This document shows positions 12,998 to 26,969 of a stretch of 64,000 nucleotides of DNA, piece by piece. Origin of the DNA: Datnioides undecimradiatus (taxonomy: Eukaryota > Chordata > Actinopteri > Lobotiformes > Datnioididae); contig WARS01000071.1 of NCBI GenBank assembly GCA_008933995.1, positions 1,339,501 to 1,403,500 on the forward strand, in the 5' to 3' direction. A model generated the notes under the pieces. That model had not been told where the DNA came from and did not search any database. It saw only the letters and a list, made by a program, of their open reading frames with translations. Position numbers and translations under genes: made by a program. Position 1 is the stretch's first letter; each line of letters begins with the position of its first letter.

Positions 12998-15900
12998 TTA
13001 TACTTCCTCCAAGATGATTTATTATCCCATTAAAGTCCTCAGCAGACTTTTAAAGGCTCCTTCACGGCTGCAGCCGGGTTGATCGCAGGTTAAGACTCAC
13101 CTGTGTTTTTGTGAAAGACGCATTAACATGTGACTAAAGACAAAACACACAGCTGTAGGTTGTAGCAGCAGTTTGATATTAGGGGATAAAAACAACTTTA
13201 ACTTCAATAATTTGTGCTTTGATCAGTGTAAATCTCATGTTTATCATGTAAAATGTGTATTTTTTGAAGAAAATTGTATTTTTTTACTAAATAAAACATC
13301 TTGAATAAGTAAAATCAACACTTTTTTCTCTTTCTTCATTGATTTTTATGTATTTACAAACAAAGCGGATATACTCGAGCGCGTGTGAGCAGGCACACCT
13401 CGCTGTACGAGTCCCATGTGCTCTCGTCCTCCTCCGACTTCTTCCTGCTTCTCTTCCTGCCGCCCCTCGAACACTGGTTGTCATCTGGGAGGACGACGGA
13501 GCCCGGCAGAAGGTCGGACAGATGGCGGGAAAAGAAAAAGAAGAAGAAGCAGAAGAAACTCAATATTCTCAGGACATTACGCTCTTCTTCTGTGGTGTTG
13601 TGTACGAGACTTCAGACTTTTTACTGGAGATTAAGTTCATGTTTGGAGAGTTTGGTCAGATGACTTATCCATCTATCTTAGGGTGATTCTTGAAAAGATA
13701 AGAAAACATAAATATTGTATAATAAAAATAATGTGGATCAAATGTCTAAAGCAGAGATTTAAACTGGTGCTTTTCAGTTTTTTTAAGAGGACCTGTTGAT
13801 TTCTGAAAGAACTGCTGTCAAAGATTCATCCTGAGTAAACATGTATTTATTTTTGGAAACTTTGGACTTTTTGATGCTTTTTGTGCAGAAAATTCTGATT
13901 CCTGCAAACACATCTGCAGAAAAACAATATGTCCCTCTCTGAAGCAATAAATAATCCCATATTGTCTTGATCAGTTTGACTGTTGAAATGTGTGTTTTTG
14001 CACACAGAAATGCATCTAAATGTGTTTTTGGGCTTCCCCTGTCGTGTCAGGAACACATGGGTACTTTAGAATAATGAATTTTCGTTATATGAAGTTATGG
14101 TTTTGGTCTAAAATGGACAAATTTAATGTGCTGCAGTGCAAAACGTCAGTTATTAATATGAGTCAATAATGGACCACTGTGCAGGTGATGTGTTACCTTG
14201 AGGCGAGGCAGCGTCTCCGTTCTGCTTGGGGCTGAAGGGGGAGGGCGGCTCGGCGGCGGTCAGGGGGCTGTTCTCATTGGTCAGCTCCACGCCACTGTCG
14301 TTCTCTGATAGGCCTTCAGCTGCAGGCGTGTCTCCGTTCACCGGCGCCTGAGGGTAGAAGGGAGAATCAAGCATCAAGGAAAGCTGCAAACACACCAGAC
14401 TCCACTGAGAAAAACACAAATTTTAGCTCCGAGGACACAGGTGTCGTTTGTCATTTTGATTGTTTGTTTGTTTGCGTTGTTGTGTGAGTTCTTTGATTTA
14501 AGGCGTGAGTTTGGATTCATTACAGTCACACAATGACACAAAACAAACCAACCAAACAATGCAGCTGCAGACCTCCTGTGTGTTTGAGCTAAAACTACCG
14601 TTTTTGTCAATGGAGTCTTGTTTGAAAAGAGCAAAGACGGACACAACAGAACACGCTGTCTGACAGCGAGGTAAAGTGGTGAACACATCAGAAATATTAG
14701 CAAAAACACAAAGAAGCCTCTTTAAATGTTTTGCTTTGAGTTACCTTTAATTAACGGTTATATTTAGAGCTGCCAGACTCATTCGCATAAATGTCATTTC
14801 ATTAGAAACGAAGCTGGATTTATGCAGAAAGCTGCAGCCTTCATCACATTGTATGGACCCGGATGTGTCGGATGTGAGGACTCAGAGACAAACAGGAAGC
14901 GTTCCCAGTGACAACACACCTCCACATGGGCTTCGCCTGCCAGCCCACCCAGAGCTGAGGATGATGTGTTCGAGGTGCCGGCTGAACACTCAGTATCTGA
15001 CAGCGGGATGACGTCAACGCCCAACATTCGCCCCCAAGCCTCAGATGAAGGCTGTCAGTCTGTCCGGTCCATGTTGTGTCGTCCACAGAGTTCAGCACCG
15101 GCGCCTCTGGCTGCACAGTGTGTGATGCCTGCTATCACACTGTCACATGATACTCCTGTAATTCTATAATTGCTAACCATTAGCAACACGCATCACGTCG
15201 AGCTAAGCGTGGAACCTGCTAATCCCCACAGCTCATCCCCACCTCCTGGATTATCAACATGTTGGTTTATGGTGCAAGCTAGCTAGCATGCATGCATCAT
15301 ACTCTTTATGCAACATCGGTATTAGATGCCAGTACGGTTTAACCACAGAGCCACTGGCATTTTGAGGTGTTCTGCACATGAAATGACAACTGACATGAAG
15401 CATCTTGTTCGAGCTGCGTCTTGCAAACAACAGAGAAACAAAAGGCAGCGTGAGCAACAAGCGGTCTTTGGATCACGGCAGAGTCGTCCCTGCAATGACA
15501 AATGACTTTAAATCCAAAGCTGCAGGGCGTGAGTGACAGCACTGCATCACTTCATCTCACACCTCATCAGGTGAAGGGGAGCCGCTGCATGCAGCCTGCC
15601 GGGTGCATTACCGTAGCAACCGTGCTCAGCTCAGCTCTGTTCGGACTTGAAGAGTTAGAAAAGCAGAAGTGGGAGAAGGAGCAGGCTGTTTATTTAAGCA
15701 ACCAGACTGAGTTAAAGTCCAGAAGTACTTAAAGTAAAAGAACTGATGATGCAGAATGTCCCACCTCTGAATAATACACATTATATCCATGATAAACTGA
15801 TGCATACTTCATATTTTGTTTGTACTAGAATTAGCAGATGTTCCTAAACGCCTCATGTGAGGGTGTTTTTGCAGCTAATCAACTGCAGGAAGTGTGCAGC

Positions 15901-18900
15901 CACTGTTTTCACTCTTTGTGCTATGCTAGGCTAACTTAACTCAAAATCTTGTGAATTTAATTCAAGAAAAGGTTTTTAAATGTTAATTATTATATAAATA
16001 ATGATATCATACGTGGTTTCGAACATTAAACGGCTTTAAAAAGTGGGATTTAATCTCTGCACAGATTATGAATCATTTGCTGTAACGGAGACGAGTGACG
16101 GAGCAGAGCGACGATGAGAGAGAGGAAGCAGCTGTGTGGCAGATGGAAAATTGTGAGATTGTGCTGACTTTTTAAAGGCGAAGCGCAGCTACGCATGTCT
16201 GAGGCTGTGATTGTTTAACGTCGTAAAACTGGGAATGCATGTGGTGCACGAGTGTCGGCGACGCCAAATTTCCCCCGTAATAAATGAACCCGGTGAACTC
16301 GCGCAGCAAAAGCGTGCGCTCAAGATGGCCGAGAGCGAGGAGGAGGGAGAGCGGGGGAGACGGGGGAAAGGTCAGCGAGGTCATCGAACGCCTCAGGGAC
16401 AATCGTTTTCGAGACCGAGAGTCCTCGACGTTCAAACTGTGACAGGAGTGTTTCAGACTGCAGCAGCCGGCCGAGGGTCACTCAGAGGGAGAGTCTGAAC
16501 TGACTGTAGTGATGATAACACCGGGGAGTCCCAGAAATCATTCCAGATGATAAAGAGACTGAAACACGGGCTGATATCATCATATAAATACACTTTTAAA
16601 CATGGATCCACTATATTTGTTTCAAAAACAGTGAATTATCTCTAAAAGTCAATGAGCCTGCCCTAAAATAAACCGGCTTTACCACAGCCTGAGTCTCCGG
16701 CTTCAGAGGGCGTGCGACGATGAAAATACAGTAAATATTCCATTTCTGCTCATGAACAAACACAGAAATGCAGCGAGGCCTCGCAGCTTAGCACAGATTA
16801 GAAATCTTGTTGCAACAGGACTTTTTAAAGGTACTTTAATAAAAATTCAGATAAAATTCTTCATTGAAAGATGAAATTGAGTTGTATTCATTCCCTTTTT
16901 GCACAAACAGGCATGACAACACCCATTATATTAAATTACAGAGTATCAAATTCATGGTAGCAGCGGCATGTGAGTCGAACACACTCAGTCACCTGAACGC
17001 TGAGTGTGTGTTGCTGTGTTGCTTCAGCAGGGGAGGACAGACAGAAGAAGAGGCTGCAGGGAGGTTTGTGGTGGAGGTGAACGGAGGAGTGACTGCGGAG
17101 CGAGCAGGAGGACAGTTTGGCTGGTTTTTGGGGGGCGAGCGATGAGAGAGGAGCAGCTGCTGGTGCAGATGTGTCTGCTGCATCACGACCACAGTGTAAA
17201 GTAAGAGCACGTCCATCTGTCCCGACAGACTGGAGCTGCCGGTCGGTGAAAACAACACGGGTGTGAGTGGAGGGCAGGCGTGCAGCATTGTTTTAGTTTA
17301 CATTTGTGCAAAATTTGAATGATTTCATCAAAAAAAATCAACATATTCAACGCATTTTTTAAATGGTGCACATTAAATTTGCTGTCGTAACAGAGGGTGG
17401 AGGCATTTTCCCGCCATATAAACCCTGAAAAGTGACTTGCATCAGTAAATCTCAGAGGACACGACGTCCCTGTGGCCTCTGACACTCAGCAGTCCTGACT
17501 GACAGATCACAGCTGGAGGAAACCCGACTCCCTGCAGCACAGCTGGACCTCACTGTACTCAGCTGCCGCAGCTGCACGCTCCTGCAGCGCTAACTAATGC
17601 GTTAAAACATAAACTATAACTAAAGGTCAGACGCGCCGATCTCGGGGATCATTTTTAGCGACTTCCTGTTTCGCCTTCGTAAACAGGTTCACACCTGGCA
17701 GCTGCTCGGTAAAAACCAGAAGATATGAGCTCCGCCGGGGGTTTTCCCTGCTGGAGTCCAAAGGTCGCACACAGAAATACACATAACAGCCGGGGAAACA
17801 AGCTACAACGAGTTGATCCAAAGGTAATTCAAGTTGATTCCAGCTGAAATTCTTCTTTTAAGGATGAAATTTAAATGTTTTAATTCACTTTTCACACAAA
17901 CAGATGTAAAAACATTTGGTATCAAATGAAAAACACAAGAAATACAGATAATATCTAAAGACGATGAAGATGAATTACTGCGATAAGGACATAAATAACA
18001 GCTGAAAGGACGTAAAAGTGCGTTTTTTTAAGTTCAATGATTTACTTTAGTTTGTTTTTTTGTAGTTTGGTCTTGTTCTTGTGATTGACAGGTAAATTGC
18101 ACCAATTAAAAACCAGGCCTAAAATGCATGAGGAGTCGACACTGTGGCAAAAGGGGCAATTTAGCTAGTCAGGACTGGGTGACTGCAGGGCACCTGTTTC
18201 AACAGCCAATCAGCTTGCAGCTAGTAGAAAAACTGACAACAGAGGGGAGATAAAAGGAGATGCAGCCTGAAAACACTGCAGATAGAAGTTGCTATGGAAA
18301 CACAGAGATGAAGGGTGACGCATTAATTAGATCCAAAACATCTGCATCGCCCCCTGGTGTCTGGCTGCAGTTCAGCTCATAAGCCCCGCCCCCTGGTGTC
18401 TGGCTGCAGTACAGCTCATAAGCCCCGCCCCCTGGTGTCTGGCTGCAGTACAGCTCATAAGCTCCGCCCCCTGGTGTGTGGCCGCAGTACAGCTCATAAG
18501 CCCCGCCCACTACAGTACAGCTCATAAGCCCCGCCCCCTGGTGTCTGGCTGCAGTACAGCTCATAAGCCCCGCCCACTACAGTACAGCTCATAAGCCCCG
18601 CTCATTACAGTGCAGCTCATAAGCCCCGCCCCCTCCATGTCAGCAGATGGTTCCTGTCATTTAGCTCGTTCTCATCATGAGTGGTGCCGCTGTGAAAAGT
18701 GGGCGTGATGTCACGATTGACAGTTAAAGTGGGCGGGACCTTGATACCATGGCTCCATGCACAGACTCTGAAGTCACCAGCGATGGCTTCGCTTGTATCT
18801 GGGATGTTTTGGCTCGACTGTGGTTTTGATGTAAGCTGGCCGGTTTTCAAACCGACGCCCTGCACGCTCGGCACAAGTTTCAACTTGCCGCATCGCAAAT

Positions 18901-20611
18901 CTTTGTTCTGAACTGAACTCAAGACCGAATGTTTTCATCTTCGGCGCTCGTTGGCTCCCGGTAGGAATGTGCTTCCAGCAATGTTTTGACTCACGACCGA
19001 CTTAAATTAGAAGCAATGAAACAAGCCAATAAAGATGTAGGACACTGTGTCAAGATGTCGAACGAGGAGTCAGAACCCAGCGCGGTGCAGCATGAAGCTC
19101 CTGCCTGAGCAGAGCTGCTTATCACGTGTTGTCACGTGTTATTATCATGTTATAAAATACAGCAGGCTACATATGAAACGTGTCCTGAGTGACTGACGGC
19201 TCTAAGTGACACAACACGCTCTTGCAGAAATCACGGTGTGCGCTGCCAGCTGGAGCGAGCTCAGACGAACACGCTCCGACTTATGAACAGGATGTGTTTT
19301 ACATGAAAGTAAAACACCCAGAAGGACAGCGGTGACAATCGATCAAACATGGCGTCCTCTGAGGCGACACGGACTCATCTGGGATTTAACGGGAGAGTCT
19401 CGTTTCCTGTTTGTGGAGGCAAAATACAAAAAAGAAAGACTCAAACTGAAGAACTGAAATCATGAGTGTTTGGTATTTAACACATTTATAGGTACATATT
19501 CACAGCGTCAGAGCTGCAGCTCCCTGAGCGTCCACCAGAGGCTCCAGCAGCGAGTCAGTCCCCATAGACCCCCATGTTAAAATGCAGCAGTAAACATGTT
19601 TACAGCCTGGTACAAACAACGGTTTGGTCTCTGCAGCTAGTTTCCCCGTTCATGACGACTGTACGGGCTGAATTTATATAGAACTCACTCCTTTAAATCA
19701 GATTAACACCTGAAGTTATGCAGAATGAAGGGGCGGGGATTCTTTGACTGACAGCTGTCCACCAGCTGTGTTTCAGCTAACATGCATCATTACATGCTAC
19801 CTCAACTAACGTGACACCTCTTTGCCCGTTTTTTGGATTAGGTGGCAGTTAGGTGACATCACACGCTGCCAAGATGGCCGACGTCCAGATGCACCACACA
19901 CCAAGCTTCACAGCCGCTCTGCAGGAGCCTCAGGGTGACGTCACACTGATTGATTTAATAGAGTTTCTGATTTAGGCACCAACTCCACTTGGTTAGGTGT
20001 AGATAAAGATCGTGTTTGTGTTACAAAGACGTATTTCACATTTCACACTAAGTTAAATCTGTGGACTCAGCGCTGACTTCAGGCGCTGCGTTTGTTTGAC
20101 TCGTCCATCCTCCGACCGCCTTCACATTTGGACTTGTCCTCTTCTGTCACTTTGACATTTGTGTGTGAAATAACGCACAAAAAGCCACAAAAATGTGCAG
20201 CAACACCACACAGAGTGACTTCACACATCGGCCTGCTGTTGGTCATCATGAGTCACTGCACACAGGAGAACAGGCAAGTGTCTTAGGCGACGCTTAATTT
20301 AACGCGTTTGAGCCCAGATGATGCAAAACAAACTGGGTTTGACTGATTCACGATGGAAAATTCACTTTTCTGGACGGAAACATTCTTGGTTTCTTTCTGC
20401 ATCAACAAACTATCTTAGTTTCTCAGTTGGACTCGTTTTGTTTCAGTCATCTCTCTCCTCTCTTTGTTCGGACTCAGGGTCTTTTGTAAAAGTTGAGAGT
20501 AAATGTCCTGCAGACGCGCAGAGACAAGACGCTCTGTGGCTGCAACATGCTGAGGAGTAAAAGCTGAAAACCTGCTAAAATGCATTTTCTGGTCATTGGG
20601 GCATTTATCAT

Positions 20612-20671
<60 letters not shown>

Positions 20672-23600
20672 TCTCTCTGCGAGCTGCCAGCATGACAGCG
20701 TTAGCTAAACTCCCCCAAAGTGTCGTGTGCGATGTTTAATCGCTCCCTCAGTTTCAGATGCAAATGGAAAATGGGGTTTGATGTCGGTCAGGTAGCCGTG
20801 TGGACTATTACCACCATCATCATCCTCCATTAACCTGCCTTCCTGCATATCCATCACTGCTCCTCCTCCACCTCCTCCTCCTCTGTGCTGCTGGCAGACA
20901 TGAACAAGCCCAATGAAGCATTAAAGTAGCACAAATGATCCCCGTCTCACCCCTCTCCCCCCTCTGCCTCCCCCCTTTTAACCCTCTTTCATGGCACAAC
21001 CACTGCAGCGACGAACACTTCGATAACTTCTACTGCTCAACTGTGTCTATCCCGCTCATGCATCCTGCACTTTATATGACTCTGTGTGTGTGGTATAGTC
21101 TTGCAATGTCTCACACACACACACACACACACACACACATTCCACAGTGAGCAACAGCCTGCCCCGCGGCGCTCCGACAGCGCTGTCTAAACATCTTAGC
21201 AGAGCCTAAATGATTAGTAACGCAGGTCTGTGGCTAATGTGAGTAATATTGATGTTTTAACCTCTGATGAGTCGTGTGCATCCTCTTTTTATCAAAGACG
21301 CACAAAATCAGCTTTTCTTCTAGTTTCCATAGTGAGATTAACACAGATGTCGTCACACAGTAGCTGCAGATGCCCCTGATGCACATGTGCAAACATCTGC
21401 AGCGACGCATTAAGACAGCAAAGAGCAGAGCCGCCTGCAGATACAGGGATGTAATCGACGCAGGGTTCAAACTTTCAAACAATCTGAAAATGATTTTTGA
21501 GGAAGGATGTCGTGTTTTCATTGATCTTTGGGGGGAAACACTGAGTTTTAACACAACAGAGCTGCTGATTTACAAGAAAACTCCACTCTGTCTCTGCGAC
21601 ACCTGATTAGAAGCACACTTGAGACGCAGCTCCGACCTTTTATCGCATTAATTCACACTCTACAGTAAAATCAGTGAGAGCGGTTATTTATACAGAAGTG
21701 GATGCAGCTGCAGCGACGTCACAGGTTTGTTTGAAGCCTCCAGTTTGGTGTCATGGCCGTCGCCATCTTGGTTTTCATGCAAATGCATTGCTACACCTCT
21801 GTACTGATTGACGGTCGCCATGGTAACCACACCTGATAGCATACAGCTGCTTTATCGCTTATTAAACTCTAAACTGGGTCTTAAGTTACAGAATAAACGT
21901 TGCGGTGTGCTGAATAAAACTAAAACCAATCATTATGGAAACACTGACTGAGCTTAATCAAGCAAGGCGGATCACTTTATTTTATAATCCAATCTATCTG
22001 CAGCCGGTGGAGTCGCCCCCTGGTGGCCGTTAGAGGGAATGCATGTTTGAATCAAGTCTGAGACACTGCAGCGCTGCATTTTGCAGCTCTAATCAATGTT
22101 GCATGTAACCTGGGAGGTTGACTAATTAGTATTTCCTCAGTTTCTGGATTCTTCAGCTAATTAACGAGGGATTTCTGCGCGTCTGCTGTCCAACAAAGTG
22201 TCTTTCAGACGCTCATCCGGGTTCGCTCCGAGTTTTATTTACTTTTATTTACCCGCAGACAGTCTGCTGACACCGTCCTACACACACAGGCTGTGTTTTC
22301 TCTTTCTGCCCTCAGGCTGCTGCTGCTCCAAACCAAGAATGTGTCCTCTGTGAGTCCAAGCGTCCATCTGACCCCAAACCACCCCAGAGGCCGGACACCT
22401 CTCTGAGACTCCACATGTTTTCCAAAATACTGCTTTTAAAAATAAACCGAAGCCGAGGATGAGAAAGAGGCTCAGCCTGCGTTTTGAGTCTATTTCCTCT
22501 TTAAACATCGTGCTCTTCTCCTGAGTCATGTTGATTAAATGAGATTAGAGTAATTTACTGTAATATTCAGGGAGGGCAGGAACTGGTTCTGACGGCTGGT
22601 TCCTTCTTGAATCCGGTGCCAAGGTGGTTTAAGACCAGATTAGTTGAGCTCAGGGTCCAACAAATCTCTTCAAGTCTTCTGCTTCCTCGTTATTAACAAA
22701 GGGCAGCATTAACATTAATGCGGCTGATTAGCTGAGAAGCTAAAGAGTCTAATGTTAGGTACAGTTGAGCTTTTAGTCTTAAATAATTAGCCTTTAGCTT
22801 TAGCTCTGAGACACTGAGTCACTTATGACTTTGGTGACTTACAGTGGCTGAAAACGATCCACAAGGTCCGATTAGTAGCTATTCTGGACCTTTTGATCAT
22901 ACCACATGGTATTCATCATCAAAAGATGGAAGTTAACACACTTACATTTTCTGTTTTTTGGCACTTTAAAGAAGCTGAAGTTTAAAGTTTAAGATACACG
23001 ATGGAAGCTCTGCAACGGTCGCTTTAACTGCCTCTCGTTCATGCTGTTTCCAAGCTAAAGAGCAAAATCTGAACATTATTGTTTTAAAATCTCTTTCTAA
23101 TCTTCTTTCTGGTGATTAATTTGGTTTAAATCCTTCCCAATGGACTTTGCGTCTGTTTTTAGGATGTGGAGTTCCCCAGGGCTCTGGTCTTGGGCCTCTT
23201 CTCTTTAGCGTGTATGTGCTCATTTTATGGCTCAGACAATGAAAAACAACCAAATACGATGCTGTAATTATGCAAACAACACACAAACCAAACGAGCAGA
23301 GGGGTTTAATCCACACAAACACTCAATAACTGCAAATTATCAACTGAATGTGACAGAATTATACAAGTGTGTTTGATGGAAGAGCAAAAGGATTAAACGT
23401 CAGGGTTAAAAGCAATGAACCGAGGCTTCTTGGTGTGATCCTGGACCTGGATTTCAGCAAGAACGTGTTGATGATTAAAAGGCTGCTGAAGAATCACGTC
23501 ATGAATTAAAGGACTTAAATCTCAGCAGGAGCTGCAACAACCATGTTTGTTTTCAGACGTTCCGTCCTGTAAAACTGAAGCTGGAGGCTGCAGCTCTTCA

Positions 23601-24174
23601 ATAATTCATCTATTTTATCTCATTTTCATTCTCTGACTCTTTTTAAAGGTTGTGTTTAGCGCCAAATGTTGCGTTTCATTCCTTTAACGTTGTGTGTGAG
23701 GCACTTTGATTTGCCTTGTTGCTGTCTGTTGGCACCTTCACTGCCGGCTTAACGCAAACCCATGAAACACAATCTGCACCCCTGACACAGGAAGCACTCT
23801 GGATCAACGCGCCCACCGGATCGTGTCACTTTAAGTGTGAACGTTTTAGCGTTCGATCTTAAACGCGATAAGTCGTTTCAGCGCCGTCCGCCTGAACTTG
23901 AAGCAAATACCTGCCACCTGCAGCCTGTGTGTCGCACGTGAGCTAAGCCGGTTAGCATGGCGACATGCAAACAATAAACAGAGAGGGATTAAAAGCAGCG
24001 ACGACGGGACGAAGACGGAGACGGAGAGCGAGACGCCAAATGAGTGAAGACGAGAAGGAAGAGAAGCAGATGGCGGAGGGAAGGAAGTGCCCCACTCAGA
24101 CGGAGTGATATATGAGACTGAGAAAGAGGAAGAACGAGTAACGGCCGACAGGAGCCCCCATTAGGAGAGCGAGA

Positions 24175-24220
<46 letters not shown>

Positions 24221-24748
24221 ATGGTATGAAAGTGTGAAAGCGAAAGTGTGTGTGGGTACATGATTGTGAAAGTTTCTGCCGAGTGAGTTAATCAGGAAAT
24301 ATGTGTGTGTGTGTGTGTGTGCGTGTGTGTGTGTCCTCCAGATACTTGAAGTGAGCCCATTTTCAGAGAACATAAAGACGCCAGTGTGCTGCGCTAATGT
24401 CCTCCATCCTTCCACGAATCCTTCTTTTCTTGCCTCCTTCCTTCCTCCCTCTCATCTCTTTGCCTCTTTGCTCGCCTCTATCCTCCCTTGCTTCCTCTCC
24501 TTCCTCCCTCTTTCCTTTGCTGCCCTCCATCCCTCTATCCCTATCCATCCCGCATTTCCTCTTTGTGCAGATGCAGCTGTGTCGTGTGTGTGTTTAATGT
24601 GTGCGTGTGTGTGTGGCGCATGCACACACCCTCACGGCCAACATGCATTCTCAATTAGACTCATATAACATGCTGGCACTCTTGTCCGGGCATCTGCCTT
24701 GGCATTGATACACACACTCTTTTAAACCACAGCTGGCTCTGGGAGCGG

Positions 24749-24787
<39 letters not shown>

Positions 24788-25762
24788 GGTGTTAATGTTA
24801 ATGAGACGGCTGTGGTTTTCAGTAAATGATATGGCTTTAACTCCCTTATTTCCATAGACACAAAGGAAGCGGGTGCACCGTGTGACCTCTCCTGGCTGTT
24901 GTGAAACCTGTGTGTGTGCAGGTGTGTGTGTGTGTGTATCTGTGGTGTGCGTGTGCGTGACTCACGGTGGCGGTCATGTTGTTGCTCTCCTCCATGATGG
25001 CAGCTGAGTACTTGTTGAAAGGCATCACTGTGGCGGTCGACTGGTCCAGTTGCTGTCCTGACTCCTTTTCAAACCTGGACAGGAAACAAACCAGCTCACT
25101 TCACGCTCAAACACGCAACAAACATCAGAGTTAAACTGCGCTTCAGCAAGCTCAGGGATGAGATGCATGACTGTTATTTTAACACTTATATAGCTGCACA
25201 CATTTACATACACGGTGATGCTCATTCAGACAAGAACCTGTGTGTTAATGCGCTAAAGCAGCGAATCCTGGAGGCTAACGGAAGCTAACAAGCTAACCTG
25301 CAAGAACAGCAGGACTTTGGTTTGCAAAGCAACATTATTAGTATTTATCAACATCTCTTAAGCTCTTTACATTCAGTAAGAATAATGGTTTAACTGCAGG
25401 ATGGATGAGGGTTAAAGGAGGAGCAGGGTTGTAATCACAGAAGAGCAAATATAAAAACACAAAAGGTGTCGCGCAACGGTCAGATGTTGTGCGCAGAAGT
25501 TTATTCAAAAACTTGACTTGTGCAACAAAAAGAACGCGCTACTTCCTGGATATGCACTGAAATCTGTGTGTGAAAACAAAGAATCATGTAAAATTTACAT
25601 GATGCAACACTTTTGCAGCTGCAAACGCACAAATATCCAAAGTTTCTGTGGAGCTGTTGAAAGAAAAGCGTCTGTGCTAACGTGCGAGAGCTAATCTGAG
25701 CTGTTCCAAAAAGCCTCATTACAGTTTGGATCTGAAGTTTGATTCAGACTTTGCAGCACAAA

Positions 25763-25823
<61 letters not shown>

Positions 25824-26925
25824 AGCTTCCCAGAATAGGAGCGAGTGAAAGTGGAAAACAACAGCAGCGGCTGCACAGTTGAGCGCTGAGTTCACGAGCA
25901 GCAGGAACCAACACAGGGAAACAGTTGTGATGCAGCTCAGCTCACACGTGAAAGATGTGACGACACGACTGAACCTTTGCTCGGGCATGAAATCATCAGA
26001 GAATCGTCAAATCTGATGAATTTTATATTTTTAAATCAAACTGAAAATCACATTTTCACACCCCGAACGCCTGAAAATGAGCTTTTTAAATAAAACCCGT
26101 CCGTGATCCTAACAATTCAATGCTCATGATGCAGTTTTACTGTTGCAGGACCTTTAAAGAACACGTCTGGACTGATGGAGAGCACCAGCCACAGACACGC
26201 AGGACAAACACGGTTAAAACTGTGAAAGCATTTGATTTGGTTCAGACGCTGAAACTTTGTGCGTAGGTTCAGAAAAGATTATAGTTTTGGGTTAAATTCA
26301 CTCCGTTAGTTACATGGTGTTTGTTACGAGCACCGGGGGCAGACGTACCAGACTAATACTTGATTTACACTGAAAGCGACGCAGTTTCTTTATGTTTATG
26401 CACCAAAGCTGCTGATGTTTGGGAAAAGATCCTGATTTGGGTTAAAGTAACAGAGGATCATGGTTTGGGTTGAAATAAGTATATTACAAATGTAAATGAA
26501 AGTACAAATGGAGGTTAAGAGTACAGTGACGGTCGTGAAAAAATTCAGCCCGTACAGTCGTCATGAACGGGGAAACTAGCTGCAGAGACCAAACCGTTGT
26601 TTGTACCAGGCTGTAAACATGTTTACTGCTGCATTTTAACATGGGGGTCTATGGGGACTGACTCGCTGCTGGAGCCTCTGGTGGACGCTCAGGGAGCTGC
26701 AGGGTTCCTGTTGTGCTCCCTGGGTGTTAAACCTGCCTCCCTGGTCTAATGTTCGCCCAATGTGTCATTCTTGGTTGAAACAAAAGAAACGCAGCTTTGT
26801 GGAAACACAGAGAAGAGAAAAGAAGGAGTTGGACATGAGAGGACGATGCCGGCCTCTCCTGTTCTCTCTGAGTGGGTAGGAGCAGATCTGACATGCCCAT
26901 GCAGACCTGAGGTAAACAGATACAC

Positions 26926-26969
<44 letters not shown>

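Larger units (their letters stand above)
14348..24965 (-). other. dnmt3b intron 2 (about 10.6 kb)
   Basis: Carries R1 copy 2, a 39-bp minisatellite, an L2-like LINE remnant, several microsatellites and a pyrimidine-rich tract. No further coding exon was recognised. Exons 2 and 3 are phase-compatible across it. Confidence 0.65.

Noticed and set aside
18345..18640. CRISPR-like spacing of repeats
   Set aside because: Contiguous tandem units without unique spacers in a vertebrate intron.
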